Source: Nonomuraea helvata (GTDB taxonomy: Bacteria > Actinomycetota > Actinomycetes > Streptosporangiales > Streptosporangiaceae). From it: DNA of 64,000 bases. The translations under genes were made by a program, and so were the position numbers. Below the pieces are notes generated by a model. It was given only the letters and a program-made list of their open reading frames with translations. It did no database searches and was not told the DNA's origin. Position 1 is the first letter of the stretch, and every line of letters starts with the position of its first letter. The stretch is from positions 1,240,001 to 1,304,000 of the forward strand of contig NZ_BAAAXV010000001.1 in assembly GCF_039535785.1 (NCBI RefSeq), in the 5' to 3' direction. This document shows positions 24,650 through 32,693 of this stretch, piece by piece.

Positions 24650-25773
24650 GGCTCAGGCGCCTGGAGAAGGGTGCGGAAGCGGGCGGCCACCTGGTCCCAC
24701 GCCCATTCGCGGACGATCCAGTCGCGCCCGCCCGCGCCCATCTTGCGGGCCTTCTCCGGGTCGCCCAGCAGCTCGACGATCGCCTGGGCGATCTCGCCCA
24801 CGTCCTCGCCGTCCACGACCAGCCCGGTCTCGCCGGGCCGCACGGCGTCGGGCGCGCCGCCGGACGCGCCCGCCACCACCGGCAGCCCGGTGGCGGACGC
24901 CTCCAGGAACACGATCCCGAGCCCCTCCACGTCCACCCCCTTCCACCGGGTACGGCACGGCATCGCGAACACGTCGGCGGCCGCGTAGTAGCCGGGCAGC
25001 GCGGCGGCGGGCACCGTGCCGGTGAACCTGATCGACTCCCGCCCCGCCGCCAGCCGTTCCAGCCTCCCGCGGTGCGGCCCGCCGCCCACGAGCAGCAGCA
25101 CCGCGTCGGGCACCGCCCGCAGCACCTGGGGCCAGGCCCTGATCAGCTGGTCCTGGCCCTTCCTCGGCACCAGCCGCGACACGCAGACGACCACCGGCCT
25201 GCCGTCCAGGCCCAGCTCGGCCTTGGGCGCGCCGGGGCGGAACTGCGTGACGTCCACGCCGGGCGCGAGCCGTACCAGCTTCTCCGGGGGGATGGCGGCG
25301 ACCAGGCGCTGGCGGGTGTACTCGCCCAGGTAGGTCACCACGTCGGCGTGCTCGCCGATCCTGCGCAGCGCCGCGCGGAAGCCCGGCGCGCCCGCCCACG
25401 ACGCCTCGTGGCCGTGCGTGAGCATCACCACCCGCCGCGCGCCCGCCGCGCGCAGGCGGGGCGCGAGCAGCCCGAGCGGCGCCGCCGCGCCGAACACCAC
25501 GGTCCCCGCACCGTGCTCGGCCACCAACCGGGCCGCCCGGCGCGCGACGGCCGGCGCCGGCAGCATGAGCCGCGTCGGATGCCGCACGATCGGGTACGGC
25601 TGGCGCTCGTCGAACTCCTCGCAGCCCGGCCAGGCGGGCGCGTAGACGGCCACGCCCGGTGTCCGCAGGGCGAGGCCGTGCACGAACGACTGGATGCCGC
25701 CGGGTCTGGGCGGGAAGTCGTTCGTGACGATGAGGACCTTGGCTCCGGCACCCGGCTCCGCGATAGAACTCAC
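24646..25773 (-). CDS. GT4 glycosyltransferase, PimB-like mannosyltransferase
   Basis: A 375-residue GT-B enzyme. The N-terminal domain opens VLIVTNDFPPRPGGIQSFVH, characteristic of the actinobacterial PimB'/MgtA group that adds GDP-mannose-derived mannose to phosphatidylinositol mannoside or glycolipids. The donor-binding domain has VSRLVPRKGQDQLI and the E-x7-E motif in VEGLGIVFLEASA. GTG at 25773 is preferred because it overlaps the M48 stop by GTGA; an ATG ten codons upstream is possible. It is membrane-peripheral. Assignment to PimB' specifically is likely but not certain. Confidence 0.82.
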   Translation of the reverse strand: MSSIAEPGAGAKVLIVTNDFPPRPGGIQSFVHGLALRTPGVAVYAPAWPGCEEFDERQPYPIVRHPTRLMLPAPAVARRAARLVAEHGAGTVVFGAAAPLGLLAPRLRAAGARRVVMLTHGHEASWAGAPGFRAALRRIGEHADVVTYLGEYTRQRLVAAIPPEKLVRLAPGVDVTQFRPGAPKAELGLDGRPVVVCVSRLVPRKGQDQLIRAWPQVLRAVPDAVLLLVGGGPHRGRLERLAAGRESIRFTGTVPAAALPGYYAAADVFAMPCRTRWKGVDVEGLGIVFLEASATGLPVVAGASGGAPDAVRPGETGLVVDGEDVGEIAQAIVELLGDPEKARKMGAGGRDWIVREWAWDQVAARFRTLLQAPEP

Positions 25774-27089
25774 TGCACTGGGACGCCGTTCAACGTGGCC
25801 CATGCGCGGGCCATGGCGATGCGCTCAGGGGTCGACGGGTGGGAGGCATAGAGCACATATTCCACCGCATCCGGCGACAAGTCGGAAACATTGGTGACGG
25901 CCAGGCGCTTCTGCATGGCGATGAACGTGGCCGGATCGCGCGTGAGATCGAGCGCGTGCAGGTCGGCCCTGGCCTCGATGTGCCGGCTGACCAGGTTCTG
26001 GGCGGGACCCATGATCAGCGAGCCGATGGTCATCAGCCCCATGATCGCGCCGACCGCGCGCGGGTCGCCGATCGACGTGACGCCCGTGCGGCGGCGTACC
26101 GGCTCGAACACCAGGAACAGCAGCATGGCGCCCAGAGCGGCGCCCAGGGCGCCGACGAACGTGCCGTACAGGACGTCGTTGTGCTTGGCGTGGCCCAGTT
26201 CGTGCGCCACGACCAGCTCGACCTCCCGCATCGGGGCCTTGAGCAGCGTGTCGTAGACGACGATCCGGCGCGTGGCGCCGAAGCCGGACACGTACGCGTT
26301 GAGCGCCGTCGTCCTGCGCGAGGCGTCGGCGATCAGCACGTCCTCGACGGGCACGCCGTCGCGCTGGGCCATGGAGAGCAGGCTCACGCGGAGTGCGCCC
26401 TGCCGCATGGGCGTGAAGTCGTTGAACAGCGGCTCGAACACCACCGGATAGATGAACGACATCGCCACCGTCAGCACGAAGGCGCCGGCGGCGGCCGGGA
26501 TCCACCAGCGCCTGATCCTGCGGGCCAGCGCCATGAGCACGAGCAGCATGAGGCAGAGGAGGAACGTCTCGACGCCGATGTTCTTGAGCCGGTCGCCGGC
26601 CCATGACCCCCAGTCCTGGGTGGACAGGCCGTAGCCGCGCAACGTCGTCTCGAACCAGATGCCGAGCGGCAGCTTGAGCAGCTCGACGATGACGGTGATG
26701 ACGACGACGCCGAGCACCACGCGTACCCACCACGGGCCCTTGAGCCACCGCACGGCCTTCGCGCCGAGCGGGGTGGCCACGAGCAGCCCGGCGATGACGA
26801 GCGTGAGCGCCAGCGACAGGTAGCTCGGCACGGTGGTGGCCGTGTCGAACGCCTCGGCCCTGGCGATCTGCGCGGCGGTGAAGTCACGCGCGGGGTCCGG
26901 CGGCCCGGAGGCGAGGAGGTGCCAGGGGGTGCTGAAGGCGGCCACGGCCACGATGATCAGGCCGAGCACCACGGCCGCCACCGCCGCCTGCCGCCTCAGC
27001 CGCGTCTCGTCCGCGGCCTCACGTGCCCCGTCCCCGTTCACAGATATCCCGTCCCCATGCCCCTGCCCCTCTTGAGCGTGAACGTCCAC
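25770..27089 (-). CDS. M48-family membrane metallopeptidase (Ste24/CAAX protease-like)
   Basis: A 439-residue integral membrane zinc protease of the M48 family. An N-terminal TM near residue 35 is followed by several more. The catalytic HExxH is in ELVVAHELGHAKHND, two further TMs come after it, and the third zinc ligand lies in the EARADLHALDL region. In eukaryotes Ste24 clips prenylated proteins; bacterial members act in membrane quality control. GTG at 27089 is chosen because a strong AGGGGGAGGAG site precedes it. It is 15 bases after a second predicted zinc protease and overlaps the glycosyltransferase. Confidence 0.88.
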   Translation of the reverse strand: MDVHAQEGQGHGDGISVNGDGAREAADETRLRRQAAVAAVVLGLIIVAVAAFSTPWHLLASGPPDPARDFTAAQIARAEAFDTATTVPSYLSLALTLVIAGLLVATPLGAKAVRWLKGPWWVRVVLGVVVITVIVELLKLPLGIWFETTLRGYGLSTQDWGSWAGDRLKNIGVETFLLCLMLLVLMALARRIRRWWIPAAAGAFVLTVAMSFIYPVVFEPLFNDFTPMRQGALRVSLLSMAQRDGVPVEDVLIADASRRTTALNAYVSGFGATRRIVVYDTLLKAPMREVELVVAHELGHAKHNDVLYGTFVGALGAALGAMLLFLVFEPVRRRTGVTSIGDPRAVGAIMGLMTIGSLIMGPAQNLVSRHIEARADLHALDLTRDPATFIAMQKRLAVTNVSDLSPDAVEYVLYASHPSTPERIAMARAWATLNGVPVQ

Positions 27090-27104
27090 CGCCGCTCCTC
27101 CCCC

Positions 27105-27911
27105 TCATGCGAGCTGGTCCCGCACGTAGTCGCGCCACCGTGCGGTCAGCGTGGCCGCGGACAGCCCGAGAGCGGCGAGCGCCCGATCGACGCCGCCTGC
27201 CTGGGCATCACGGTAGAGCCTCACCAGCGTCCCCTCACCGAACCGGTCCGCGAGGAAGCGACACGCCAGCCAGGCCTCCTGGTACGCCCGCGCGAGCCGT
27301 ACGGGGTCCCGGCCGTCGGCCGCGAAAGCGGCAGATCCGGGCAACTCCCCCGGCAACCGCCCGGAACGCACCTCGGCGGCCAGCTCGGCCGCGGCGGTCC
27401 GCACGGGGAGCCCTGAGTCGCGGTAACTGACGTAGTCGGCGAATCCCTCATAAAGCCACACGGGCAGGTGGTCGGTGCCCGCCGCGACGTGGGTGAGCTC
27501 GTGCGCGAGTACGACGTCCTTGCCGGTGGAGTTGAGCTCGGCGAAGAGCTCGGGGACGACGATCACCCGGCCGCCGTCGGCCAGCGCGGCCAGCCCGTCG
27601 ATCCTGCCCACCCCGGCCAGCCGGGCGGCCTCCGCGGCGGAGCCGGGGACGACGATCAGCGGTCGTACCGGCCGGCCGAGCACGCCCGAGACCCGCTGCC
27701 CTGCCGCGTCGGCCCGGCGTGCGAGCTCGCGGAGCTCCCTATCCGGGGCGTGGTGGCCGACGACGACGGAGCGCGCTCCGTGGACCACGACCGCACCGTC
27801 ACGCCACAGGTAGCGGGCCTCCTGCGGGAGGATCGGCGCATCAGGGGCGGGGGCGGCGGCGGGAGCGAGAGCGAGGAGCGCGATGGAGGCCACCGCGACC
27901 CGACGACTCAT
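27105..27911 (-). CDS. Secreted gluzincin-type peptidase (MA clan)
   Basis: A 268-residue exported protein. ATG 27911 opens a signal peptide (MSRRVAVASIALLALAPAAAPAP). The zinc site is VVLAHELTHVAAG (HExxH), with the downstream glutamate in LYEGFADYVSY as third ligand, as in gluzincins. The C-terminal part is helical (ARAYQEAWLACRFLADRFG). Its substrate is unknown. It is the first gene of a three-gene same-strand unit with the M48 protease and the glycosyltransferase, which suggests a shared envelope role. Confidence 0.8.
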   Translation of the reverse strand: MSRRVAVASIALLALAPAAAPAPDAPILPQEARYLWRDGAVVVHGARSVVVGHHAPDRELRELARRADAAGQRVSGVLGRPVRPLIVVPGSAAEAARLAGVGRIDGLAALADGGRVIVVPELFAELNSTGKDVVLAHELTHVAAGTDHLPVWLYEGFADYVSYRDSGLPVRTAAAELAAEVRSGRLPGELPGSAAFAADGRDPVRLARAYQEAWLACRFLADRFGEGTLVRLYRDAQAGGVDRALAALGLSAATLTARWRDYVRDQLA

Positions 27912-27971
27912 CCACCCGGACACGACGCCCGATCGTAGTCGGCCCACGGGAGACTTCAGCACAGAACGAAC

Positions 27972-28005
27972 GAGCCCCGCCCGAAACGCGTTCGGGCGGG
28001 GGCTC
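27972..28005 (-). terminator. Hairpin after the riboswitch-controlled NlpC/P60 gene
   Basis: GAGCCCCGCCCGAA pairs with TTCGGGCGGGGGCTC (one bulged G) around ACGCG, two bases beyond the stop at 28008. Confidence 0.8.
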
Positions 28006-28007
28006 GG

Positions 28008-28586
28008 TCAGATGCCGGGACGGACGGCGCCGACGAAGGACGTCTTGCGCCATCTGCTCAGCTTGTCGATGCGTACCCGTTCGCCTGTCCGCGGCGAGTG
28101 GACCATCTTGCCCTTGCCGACGTACATGCCCACGTGGCCGAGCCCGCTGAAGAACATCAGGTCGCCCGGCTGGAGGTGCCGCCAGGAGACCTTCTTCTTG
28201 ATGCGGGCGAACTGGCTGTTCGTCACGCGCGGGATCTTCACGCCGGCCTTCTTCCAGGCGTACTGGACGAGGCCGGAGCAGTCAAACGAACCAGGACCTG
28301 TGCCTCCGTACCGGTACGGGTCACCGATCTGGTGCTTGGCCGCGGCGACGGCCTTGCGGGCCTTGGACTTCTGCCGGGCGACCTTGACCGCCCTGAGCGC
28401 CGCGGCCCTGGCCGACGTCGAGGTTCGGGCGGTGGTGGCCGCCTTGGCCGTCGAAGCGGTCGTGCTCGTTGCCGCCCGAGCCGTTGGGGCATGGAGGACC
28501 AGACCTGCGGCCGTCACGGTCATCGAGAGCGCTACGCCACTCACGGCAAGGCGGGACAGACGGGGGTTATTCGGGGACGTAGACAG
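28008..28586 (-). CDS. NlpC/P60 cell-wall hydrolase under c-di-AMP riboswitch, apparent CTG start
   Basis: An exported cysteine peptidase of 192 residues that should cut peptidoglycan stem peptides. A signal peptide (VALSMTVTAAGLVLHAPTARA) leads into an Ala/Thr/Lys-rich linker. The NlpC/P60 domain (from ~residue 85) has catalytic Cys in SFDCSGLVQY, His in GLGHVGMYVG and a further polar residue after MVHSPRTGE. CTG at 28586 has a perfect AAGGAG five bases upstream and adds a basic n-region (SPNNPRLSRLAV) to the signal peptide. The alternative GTG at 28544 has no ribosome site. The leader contains a ydaO-type riboswitch, and a CRP site lies further upstream. Confidence 0.88.
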   Translation of the reverse strand: MSTSPNNPRLSRLAVSGVALSMTVTAAGLVLHAPTARAATSTTASTAKAATTARTSTSARAAALRAVKVARQKSKARKAVAAAKHQIGDPYRYGGTGPGSFDCSGLVQYAWKKAGVKIPRVTNSQFARIKKKVSWRHLQPGDLMFFSGLGHVGMYVGKGKMVHSPRTGERVRIDKLSRWRKTSFVGAVRPGI

Positions 28587-28605
28587 GATTTCTCCTTGGG
28601 ACTTC

Positions 28606-28765
28606 CACGAACGCCTACCGGGTTAGCTGACGGGTTCGGGCCTGGAAGTAGCCCTACGGCGCGATTCGCGCCGATTCACCCCTGATCCCTGGGAAACTGG
28701 GATCGCTGGGTCCCCGGCTCCGTGCCTCCTGGCTGCACGGATTCGGCAGGTCACCGCCCCGATCA
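28606..28765 (-). promoter_or_regulatory. ydaO-type cyclic-di-AMP riboswitch
   Basis: Read on the minus strand, the leader contains the conserved ydaO-yuaA blocks in order: GCCGAATCCG, ACGGAGCCGGGGACCC, GGGGTGAATC, TAGGGC, CCGAACCCGTCAGCTAACC and GGTAGGC, ending 20-30 bases before the NlpC/P60 start. In actinobacteria this OFF-type c-di-AMP switch commonly precedes Rpf or NlpC/P60 wall hydrolases. The 5' boundary is approximate. Block order and sequence are seen; the ligand assignment rests on the known class. Confidence 0.9.
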
Positions 28766-28950
28766 AGGATTCGCATGGGGATGTGGGCGGTGGCCGGCGG
28801 ATCTTCTGCTGTCTCGCTGGGAAGCGGGACGACGCCAGAAGGTACGCGGAACCGTCAAGAATCGGCAAAGCGAGACATGGCCTGTAAAGATCAGATAAAG
28901 GGGGCTGTAAGGCGAAAGGCCCCTGCTGAAAGGCCAGGTTCCGTTATCGG

Positions 28951-28970
28951 AATGTGACCCTGCTCACATT
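28951..28970. promoter_or_regulatory. Consensus CRP-type site
   Basis: AATGTGACCCTGCTCACATT is a perfect inverted repeat with the core TGTGA-N6-TCACA, the consensus for cAMP receptor protein in actinobacteria and E. coli. It lies in the 489-base gap upstream of the riboswitch, about 370 bases from the NlpC/P60 start. Apart from this site, the riboswitch and the hairpin at 29044-29060, I see nothing else in that gap. Confidence 0.75.
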
Positions 28971-29043
28971 TGATTTCACGCTGCTGTGTCAGGCCTCAAA
29001 TGTCGCATTTGTCACACTGAGACGGGAACGTTCCAAGGAGGAC

Positions 29044-29060
29044 CTCCGGCAACGCCGGAG
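29044..29060 (-). terminator. Short hairpin after the RipA-like gene
   Basis: CTCCGGC and GCCGGAG pair around AAC, 16 bases past the stop of the upstream NlpC/P60 gene. Stability is moderate. Confidence 0.5.
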
Positions 29061-29075
29061 TCCCGCGAAGGGCGA

Positions 29076-30050
29076 CTACGGGCGGACAGCGCCTACGAGA
29101 CCGCTGCCGTAAGAGGAGAGCTTGACGACCTTGACCACGTCCCCGGTCTGGGGCGCGTGGACGATCTGCCCGTTGCCGGCGTAAATGCTGACGTGGCCCA
29201 GCCCGTTGCTGAAGATGAGGTCGCCGGGCTGGAGGTCGTTCAAGGAGACCTTGCGGCTGGCCCCCCACGCCCACTGCTGCCACGTCGTACGCGGCAGCGA
29301 CACGCCACCGGCTCGCCACGCCGCCTGGGTCAGGCCCGAGCAGTCGTAGCCCCGTGGGCCGGTCCCGCCGTAGATGTACGGCTTGCCGACCTGGGCGTAG
29401 GCGAAGCGCAGGACGGCGGCGGCGTTGCCCGAGGCGGGGCCCGTGTACTTGATGCCGACGCTGTTGGGATTGCCGGGATTGTAGGCGTTCAGCTTGTTCA
29501 GCAGCTTCTTCTGCTCGCGGATCAGCTTCATGATCTCCGAGCGTTCCTTCTCGACGCCGTCCCGCTCCCTGTCGGCCGCCTCCAGCGCCTGCTCCGCCTT
29601 GTCGCGCTCCGTCTTCAGCCCGCGGTTCTCGCGGTCGAACGCGGCCAGCTTCGCCGCCTCCTCCTTCGAGATCTGCCCGGCCAGCGTCAGCCCCGTCAGC
29701 AGGGCCGAGGGGTCGTCCGTGCTGATCAGGCCGGGCAAGGAGGTCGGGTCGGTGCCGAGCTTGTAGCCGTTGACGGCCATGTTGATCACCTGGGCGCGCA
29801 GGTCCGCGACGGTGTCCAGCTTGCGCTTGTAGCTGTCGTTCAGCTTGGTGTAAGCGCCCTTGGCTTCCTTGTAGCGCTCCGTGGCGGTGTTGTACCGGTC
29901 GACGACCTTGTCGGCCTTGTCGTTGAGCTTCTCGAGCTTGGCCTTGGCCTGCCGGAGCGTCGGCTTGGGATCAGCGAGGGCCGGACCCATCGGGGACAGG
30001 AGCAGCCCGAACGCGAGACCCGCGGCAACCGGCACCCTGCCAAACCTCAC
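29076..30050 (-). CDS. Coiled-coil NlpC/P60 endopeptidase (RipA-like)
   Basis: A 324-residue exported hydrolase. GTG 30050 (GGGAGG upstream) opens a signal peptide cleaved near ALADP. Residues ~30-200 form a long charged coiled coil (QAKAKLEKLNDKADKVVDRY, then a second segment after a short break), as in RipA, where it autoinhibits or recruits the enzyme to division sites. The NlpC/P60 domain at ~220-324 has YDCSGLTQAAW (Cys) and GLGHVSIYAG (His). A Gly/Pro/Asn linker joins them. The neighbouring NlpC/P60 gene lacks the coiled coil. Confidence 0.9.
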   Translation of the reverse strand: MRFGRVPVAAGLAFGLLLSPMGPALADPKPTLRQAKAKLEKLNDKADKVVDRYNTATERYKEAKGAYTKLNDSYKRKLDTVADLRAQVINMAVNGYKLGTDPTSLPGLISTDDPSALLTGLTLAGQISKEEAAKLAAFDRENRGLKTERDKAEQALEAADRERDGVEKERSEIMKLIREQKKLLNKLNAYNPGNPNSVGIKYTGPASGNAAAVLRFAYAQVGKPYIYGGTGPRGYDCSGLTQAAWRAGGVSLPRTTWQQWAWGASRKVSLNDLQPGDLIFSNGLGHVSIYAGNGQIVHAPQTGDVVKVVKLSSYGSGLVGAVRP

Positions 30051-30174
30051 TGTGTCGCCTCCCAGGGGATGATGTCTGGGGCGAAATAGTACAGAAGTGG
30101 CGGGTGAGGTCTCACCCAAAGAGGCAAATCGTGATGGAGGACCGAGCTGGATCGCCGGCCGGCCGGTCCGTAAT

Positions 30175-31497
30175 CTAGGCCCGGCCCAGCCTGCGCAGCA
30201 GCAAGCCAGACGGAACGGGTCTGGCTCCCATCCGCCTGACGGACTCGGCCACCTCGCGGTCCGACGACACCACGGCGATGGCCCGGCCGGGCGGCTCGGC
30301 GCGGACGAGCTGGCGGATCAGGTCGTCGGCGATCTCCCCGGGCTCGCTGAACAGCACCCGCACCCCCCGGGGCGCCACCACCTGCACGGGGGCGTTGAGC
30401 TCGGCCCCGTCGAACACCACGGTCACCTCGACCCTGGTCTGCGCCACCAGCCCGCCGAGCCCGGTCATCAGCCGGTTGCGCTGGTCTGCGAGGGTGAGCG
30501 TGCCGTAGCCGGTCTTGGTCACGTTGTAGCCGTCGATGATCAGGTGGACCTGCGGCAGGGCCAGGAGCTGGTCGAGGAGCTGCGGGTCGTCGTCGGCGAG
30601 GGCGCGTGCCGGGACCCCGCGCACGCCGGGGCGCTCGCCGGTGACGGCGGCGACCGAGTCGGCGGGCCGGCTGATCATCGTGGGCAGGGCCAGCTCCCTG
30701 CGCAGTCCGGCGGAGGCGTCCTGGAGCGCGTCGAGCAGCACCCTGACGCGGGCGTCCTCGATGCTCCTGCCCTCGCGGGCGGCCCGGCGCGAGGCCTCGA
30801 GCTGCTTCTCCACGTCGGCCAGGCGCTCGCGCAGCCGCCGCAGCTCGGACTCGCCCGAGACGGAGGCGGCGGAGGCGGCCGACCTGGCCTCCTCGGCCGC
30901 GTGCTCCATCTCCTCGGCATGGCGGACCGCGGCCTTGGCCCGCTCGCGGGCCTCATGGAGCTTGCGCCGCAGGTCGGAGTTCTCCGCGCGGGCCGCCCTG
31001 ATCTGCTCGCGCAGCCGGTCGGACTCCTCCTTGGCGGCGCTCTTCTGCGCGGCCAGCTGCTCGCGCAGCCGGGTGACCGCCTCCTCGCGCTCCGACCCCT
31101 CGGCCGCCGCCGCCGACTGCTCCAGGTCGGTGCGGGCGGCCTCGATCATCTCGGCCCAGCCGGGCGGCCGGGTGAGGTACGCGGCCGCGGCCACGAGCAC
31201 GGGGTCGGCCGCGGGCGGCACGTTTCCCTCGGCCAGCGAGGCGACCAGCTCGGGCCAGCCGGCGGCCACCGACTCGGCCACCAGCTCCCGGAACTTCTTG
31301 TCGTTCTCCAGCTGCGCCGCGATGGGCGCGCTGCCGAGCTTGGCACGTTTGCGGGGGTCGAACTTGGCGATGCCGCGCAGCGGCGGAGGTATGGAGACAG
31401 CGGGCATCGTCCCGAGCACCTGAGAAGCCAGATCGACGACATTCAGCCGCACCTGCTCGGGAAGCGGGCGAGACAGGCCTTCACCCGCTGAACTCAT
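30175..31497 (-). CDS. NYN-domain protein with long coiled coil
   Basis: A 440-residue cytoplasmic protein. Residues 1-110 are a helical module (QVRLNVVDLASQVLG, PPLRGIAKFDPRKRAKLG). Residues ~125-275 are a predicted coiled coil rich in Arg/Glu/Ala. The C-terminal ~150 residues are a NYN (YacP-like, PIN-related) domain with LIIDGYNVTK, VTVVFDGAE and the acidic AIAVVSSDREVAE segment, the metal-binding Asp set of predicted RNases. Such proteins are conserved in actinobacteria, and RNA cleavage is a reasonable but unproven role. ATG at 31497 begins the conserved part. Confidence 0.82.
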   Translation of the reverse strand: MSSAGEGLSRPLPEQVRLNVVDLASQVLGTMPAVSIPPPLRGIAKFDPRKRAKLGSAPIAAQLENDKKFRELVAESVAAGWPELVASLAEGNVPPAADPVLVAAAAYLTRPPGWAEMIEAARTDLEQSAAAAEGSEREEAVTRLREQLAAQKSAAKEESDRLREQIRAARAENSDLRRKLHEARERAKAAVRHAEEMEHAAEEARSAASAASVSGESELRRLRERLADVEKQLEASRRAAREGRSIEDARVRVLLDALQDASAGLRRELALPTMISRPADSVAAVTGERPGVRGVPARALADDDPQLLDQLLALPQVHLIIDGYNVTKTGYGTLTLADQRNRLMTGLGGLVAQTRVEVTVVFDGAELNAPVQVVAPRGVRVLFSEPGEIADDLIRQLVRAEPPGRAIAVVSSDREVAESVRRMGARPVPSGLLLRRLGRA

Positions 31498-31553
31498 CCC
31501 ACTTGTCCCTTCGTGACATGCCCTTTCAGACAAGGGTACGGCTGCCGCGTACC

Positions 31554-31568
31554 TGACCGTAACGGTCA
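31554..31568. promoter_or_regulatory. Perfect 15-bp palindrome in the NYN/phosphotransferase gap
   Basis: TGACCGT-A-ACGGTCA has seven-base arms and a single central base. It sits between two divergent genes, 57 bases from the NYN start and 64 bases from the phosphotransferase start. The cognate regulator is not evident nearby. Confidence 0.5.
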
Positions 31569-31631
31569 TCCCTGTATGGACGAGCGCTTGGTTGGCGGTA
31601 TACGACTGAGCCGGAGCCTGGGAGGCCGACC

Positions 31632-32693
31632 GTGACAGATGAGATCCGCACCTCCACCCGCGACCTGGAAGAGCTGCGCGAACGCCTGGCCGTCTGGCTG
31701 GGCGGCAGGGTCGGCGCACGTGCTTCGGTGTCCGAAGTGTCCAGGCCGTCCGAGAACGGCATGTCGAGCGAGACCCTGTTCTTCACGGCCGACTGGGGCG
31801 GAGGGGGAACGCGCTGCGTAGCCAGGCTCGCACCTGCGGTGGAGTCCGTTCCGGTGTTCCCCTCGTACGACCTGCGGACACAGTTCGGGATCATGCGCCT
31901 GGCCAGGGAAAAAGCTGGGATTCCAGCGCCCAGGGCCCTCTGGTACGAACCTGACCCCGCCCATCTCGGCACGCCGTTCCTCGTCATGGAGCGCGAGGAC
32001 GGCGAGGTGCCTCCGGACGTGATGCCGTACACGTTCGGGAGCTGGCTGCTGGACGCGGCGCCGGCGGACCGGCGCAGGCTGCAGGACTCCGCCGTGGCGG
32101 TCCTGGCGGCGCTGCACCAGGCCCGGTTCACGGCCGAGGAGCTGACTCCGTTCGGGCCGGCCGGGCTGCGCGCGCACGTGGAGGCGCAGCGCGCCTACTA
32201 CGAGTGGGCGCACGGCGAGCGGCGGATCCCCCTGCTGGAGCGGGCCTTCCGGTGGCTGGAGCCGCACTGGCCGGACGAGCCCGGTCCGGACGTCCTGTGC
32301 TGGGGCGACGCCCGGATCGGGAACATGGTGTTCAGGGACTTCACCCCCGTCGCGGTGCTCGACTGGGAGATGGCCGCCGTGGGCCCGCGCGAGCTGGACC
32401 TGTCCTGGATGATCTTCCTGCACCGCTTCTTCCAGGACCTCACCGTCGCCGCCGGCTTCCCCGGCATGCCCGACTTCATGCGCCGCGACGACGTCTGCCA
32501 GAAATATCAAGAATTGACGGGGTACGAGCCCCGCGACATGGACTTCTACGAGATGTACGCCGCCCTCCGGCACGGCATCGTCATGGCCAGGGTGTGGCAG
32601 CGCCGGATCCACTTCGGCGAGCAGCCCGCGCCGGACGACCCCGACGACCTGGTGCTGCACCGGGCCACGATCGAGGAGCTGCTGGCGGGGTGA
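31632..32693 (+). CDS. APH-type phosphotransferase family protein
   Basis: A 353-residue protein kinase-like fold enzyme of the aminoglycoside phosphotransferase/ACAD10-N-terminal group. The catalytic loop is VLCWGDARIGNMVF and the metal-binding Asp is in VAVLDWEMAAVGP. The leading HxD of classic APHs is WGD here. Actinobacteria have many such genes next to acyl-CoA metabolism, so resistance should not be inferred. The GTG at 31632 has GGGAGG upstream. It is convergent with, and directly abuts, the response regulator gene. Confidence 0.82.
   Translation: MTDEIRTSTRDLEELRERLAVWLGGRVGARASVSEVSRPSENGMSSETLFFTADWGGGGTRCVARLAPAVESVPVFPSYDLRTQFGIMRLAREKAGIPAPRALWYEPDPAHLGTPFLVMEREDGEVPPDVMPYTFGSWLLDAAPADRRRLQDSAVAVLAALHQARFTAEELTPFGPAGLRAHVEAQRAYYEWAHGERRIPLLERAFRWLEPHWPDEPGPDVLCWGDARIGNMVFRDFTPVAVLDWEMAAVGPRELDLSWMIFLHRFFQDLTVAAGFPGMPDFMRRDDVCQKYQELTGYEPRDMDFYEMYAALRHGIVMARVWQRRIHFGEQPAPDDPDDLVLHRATIEELLAG

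Noticed and set aside
31632-32693. Aminoglycoside resistance from the APH-fold gene
   Set aside because: The sequence fits the broad APH/ACAD10-type family common in actinomycetes, not a characterised resistance enzyme.
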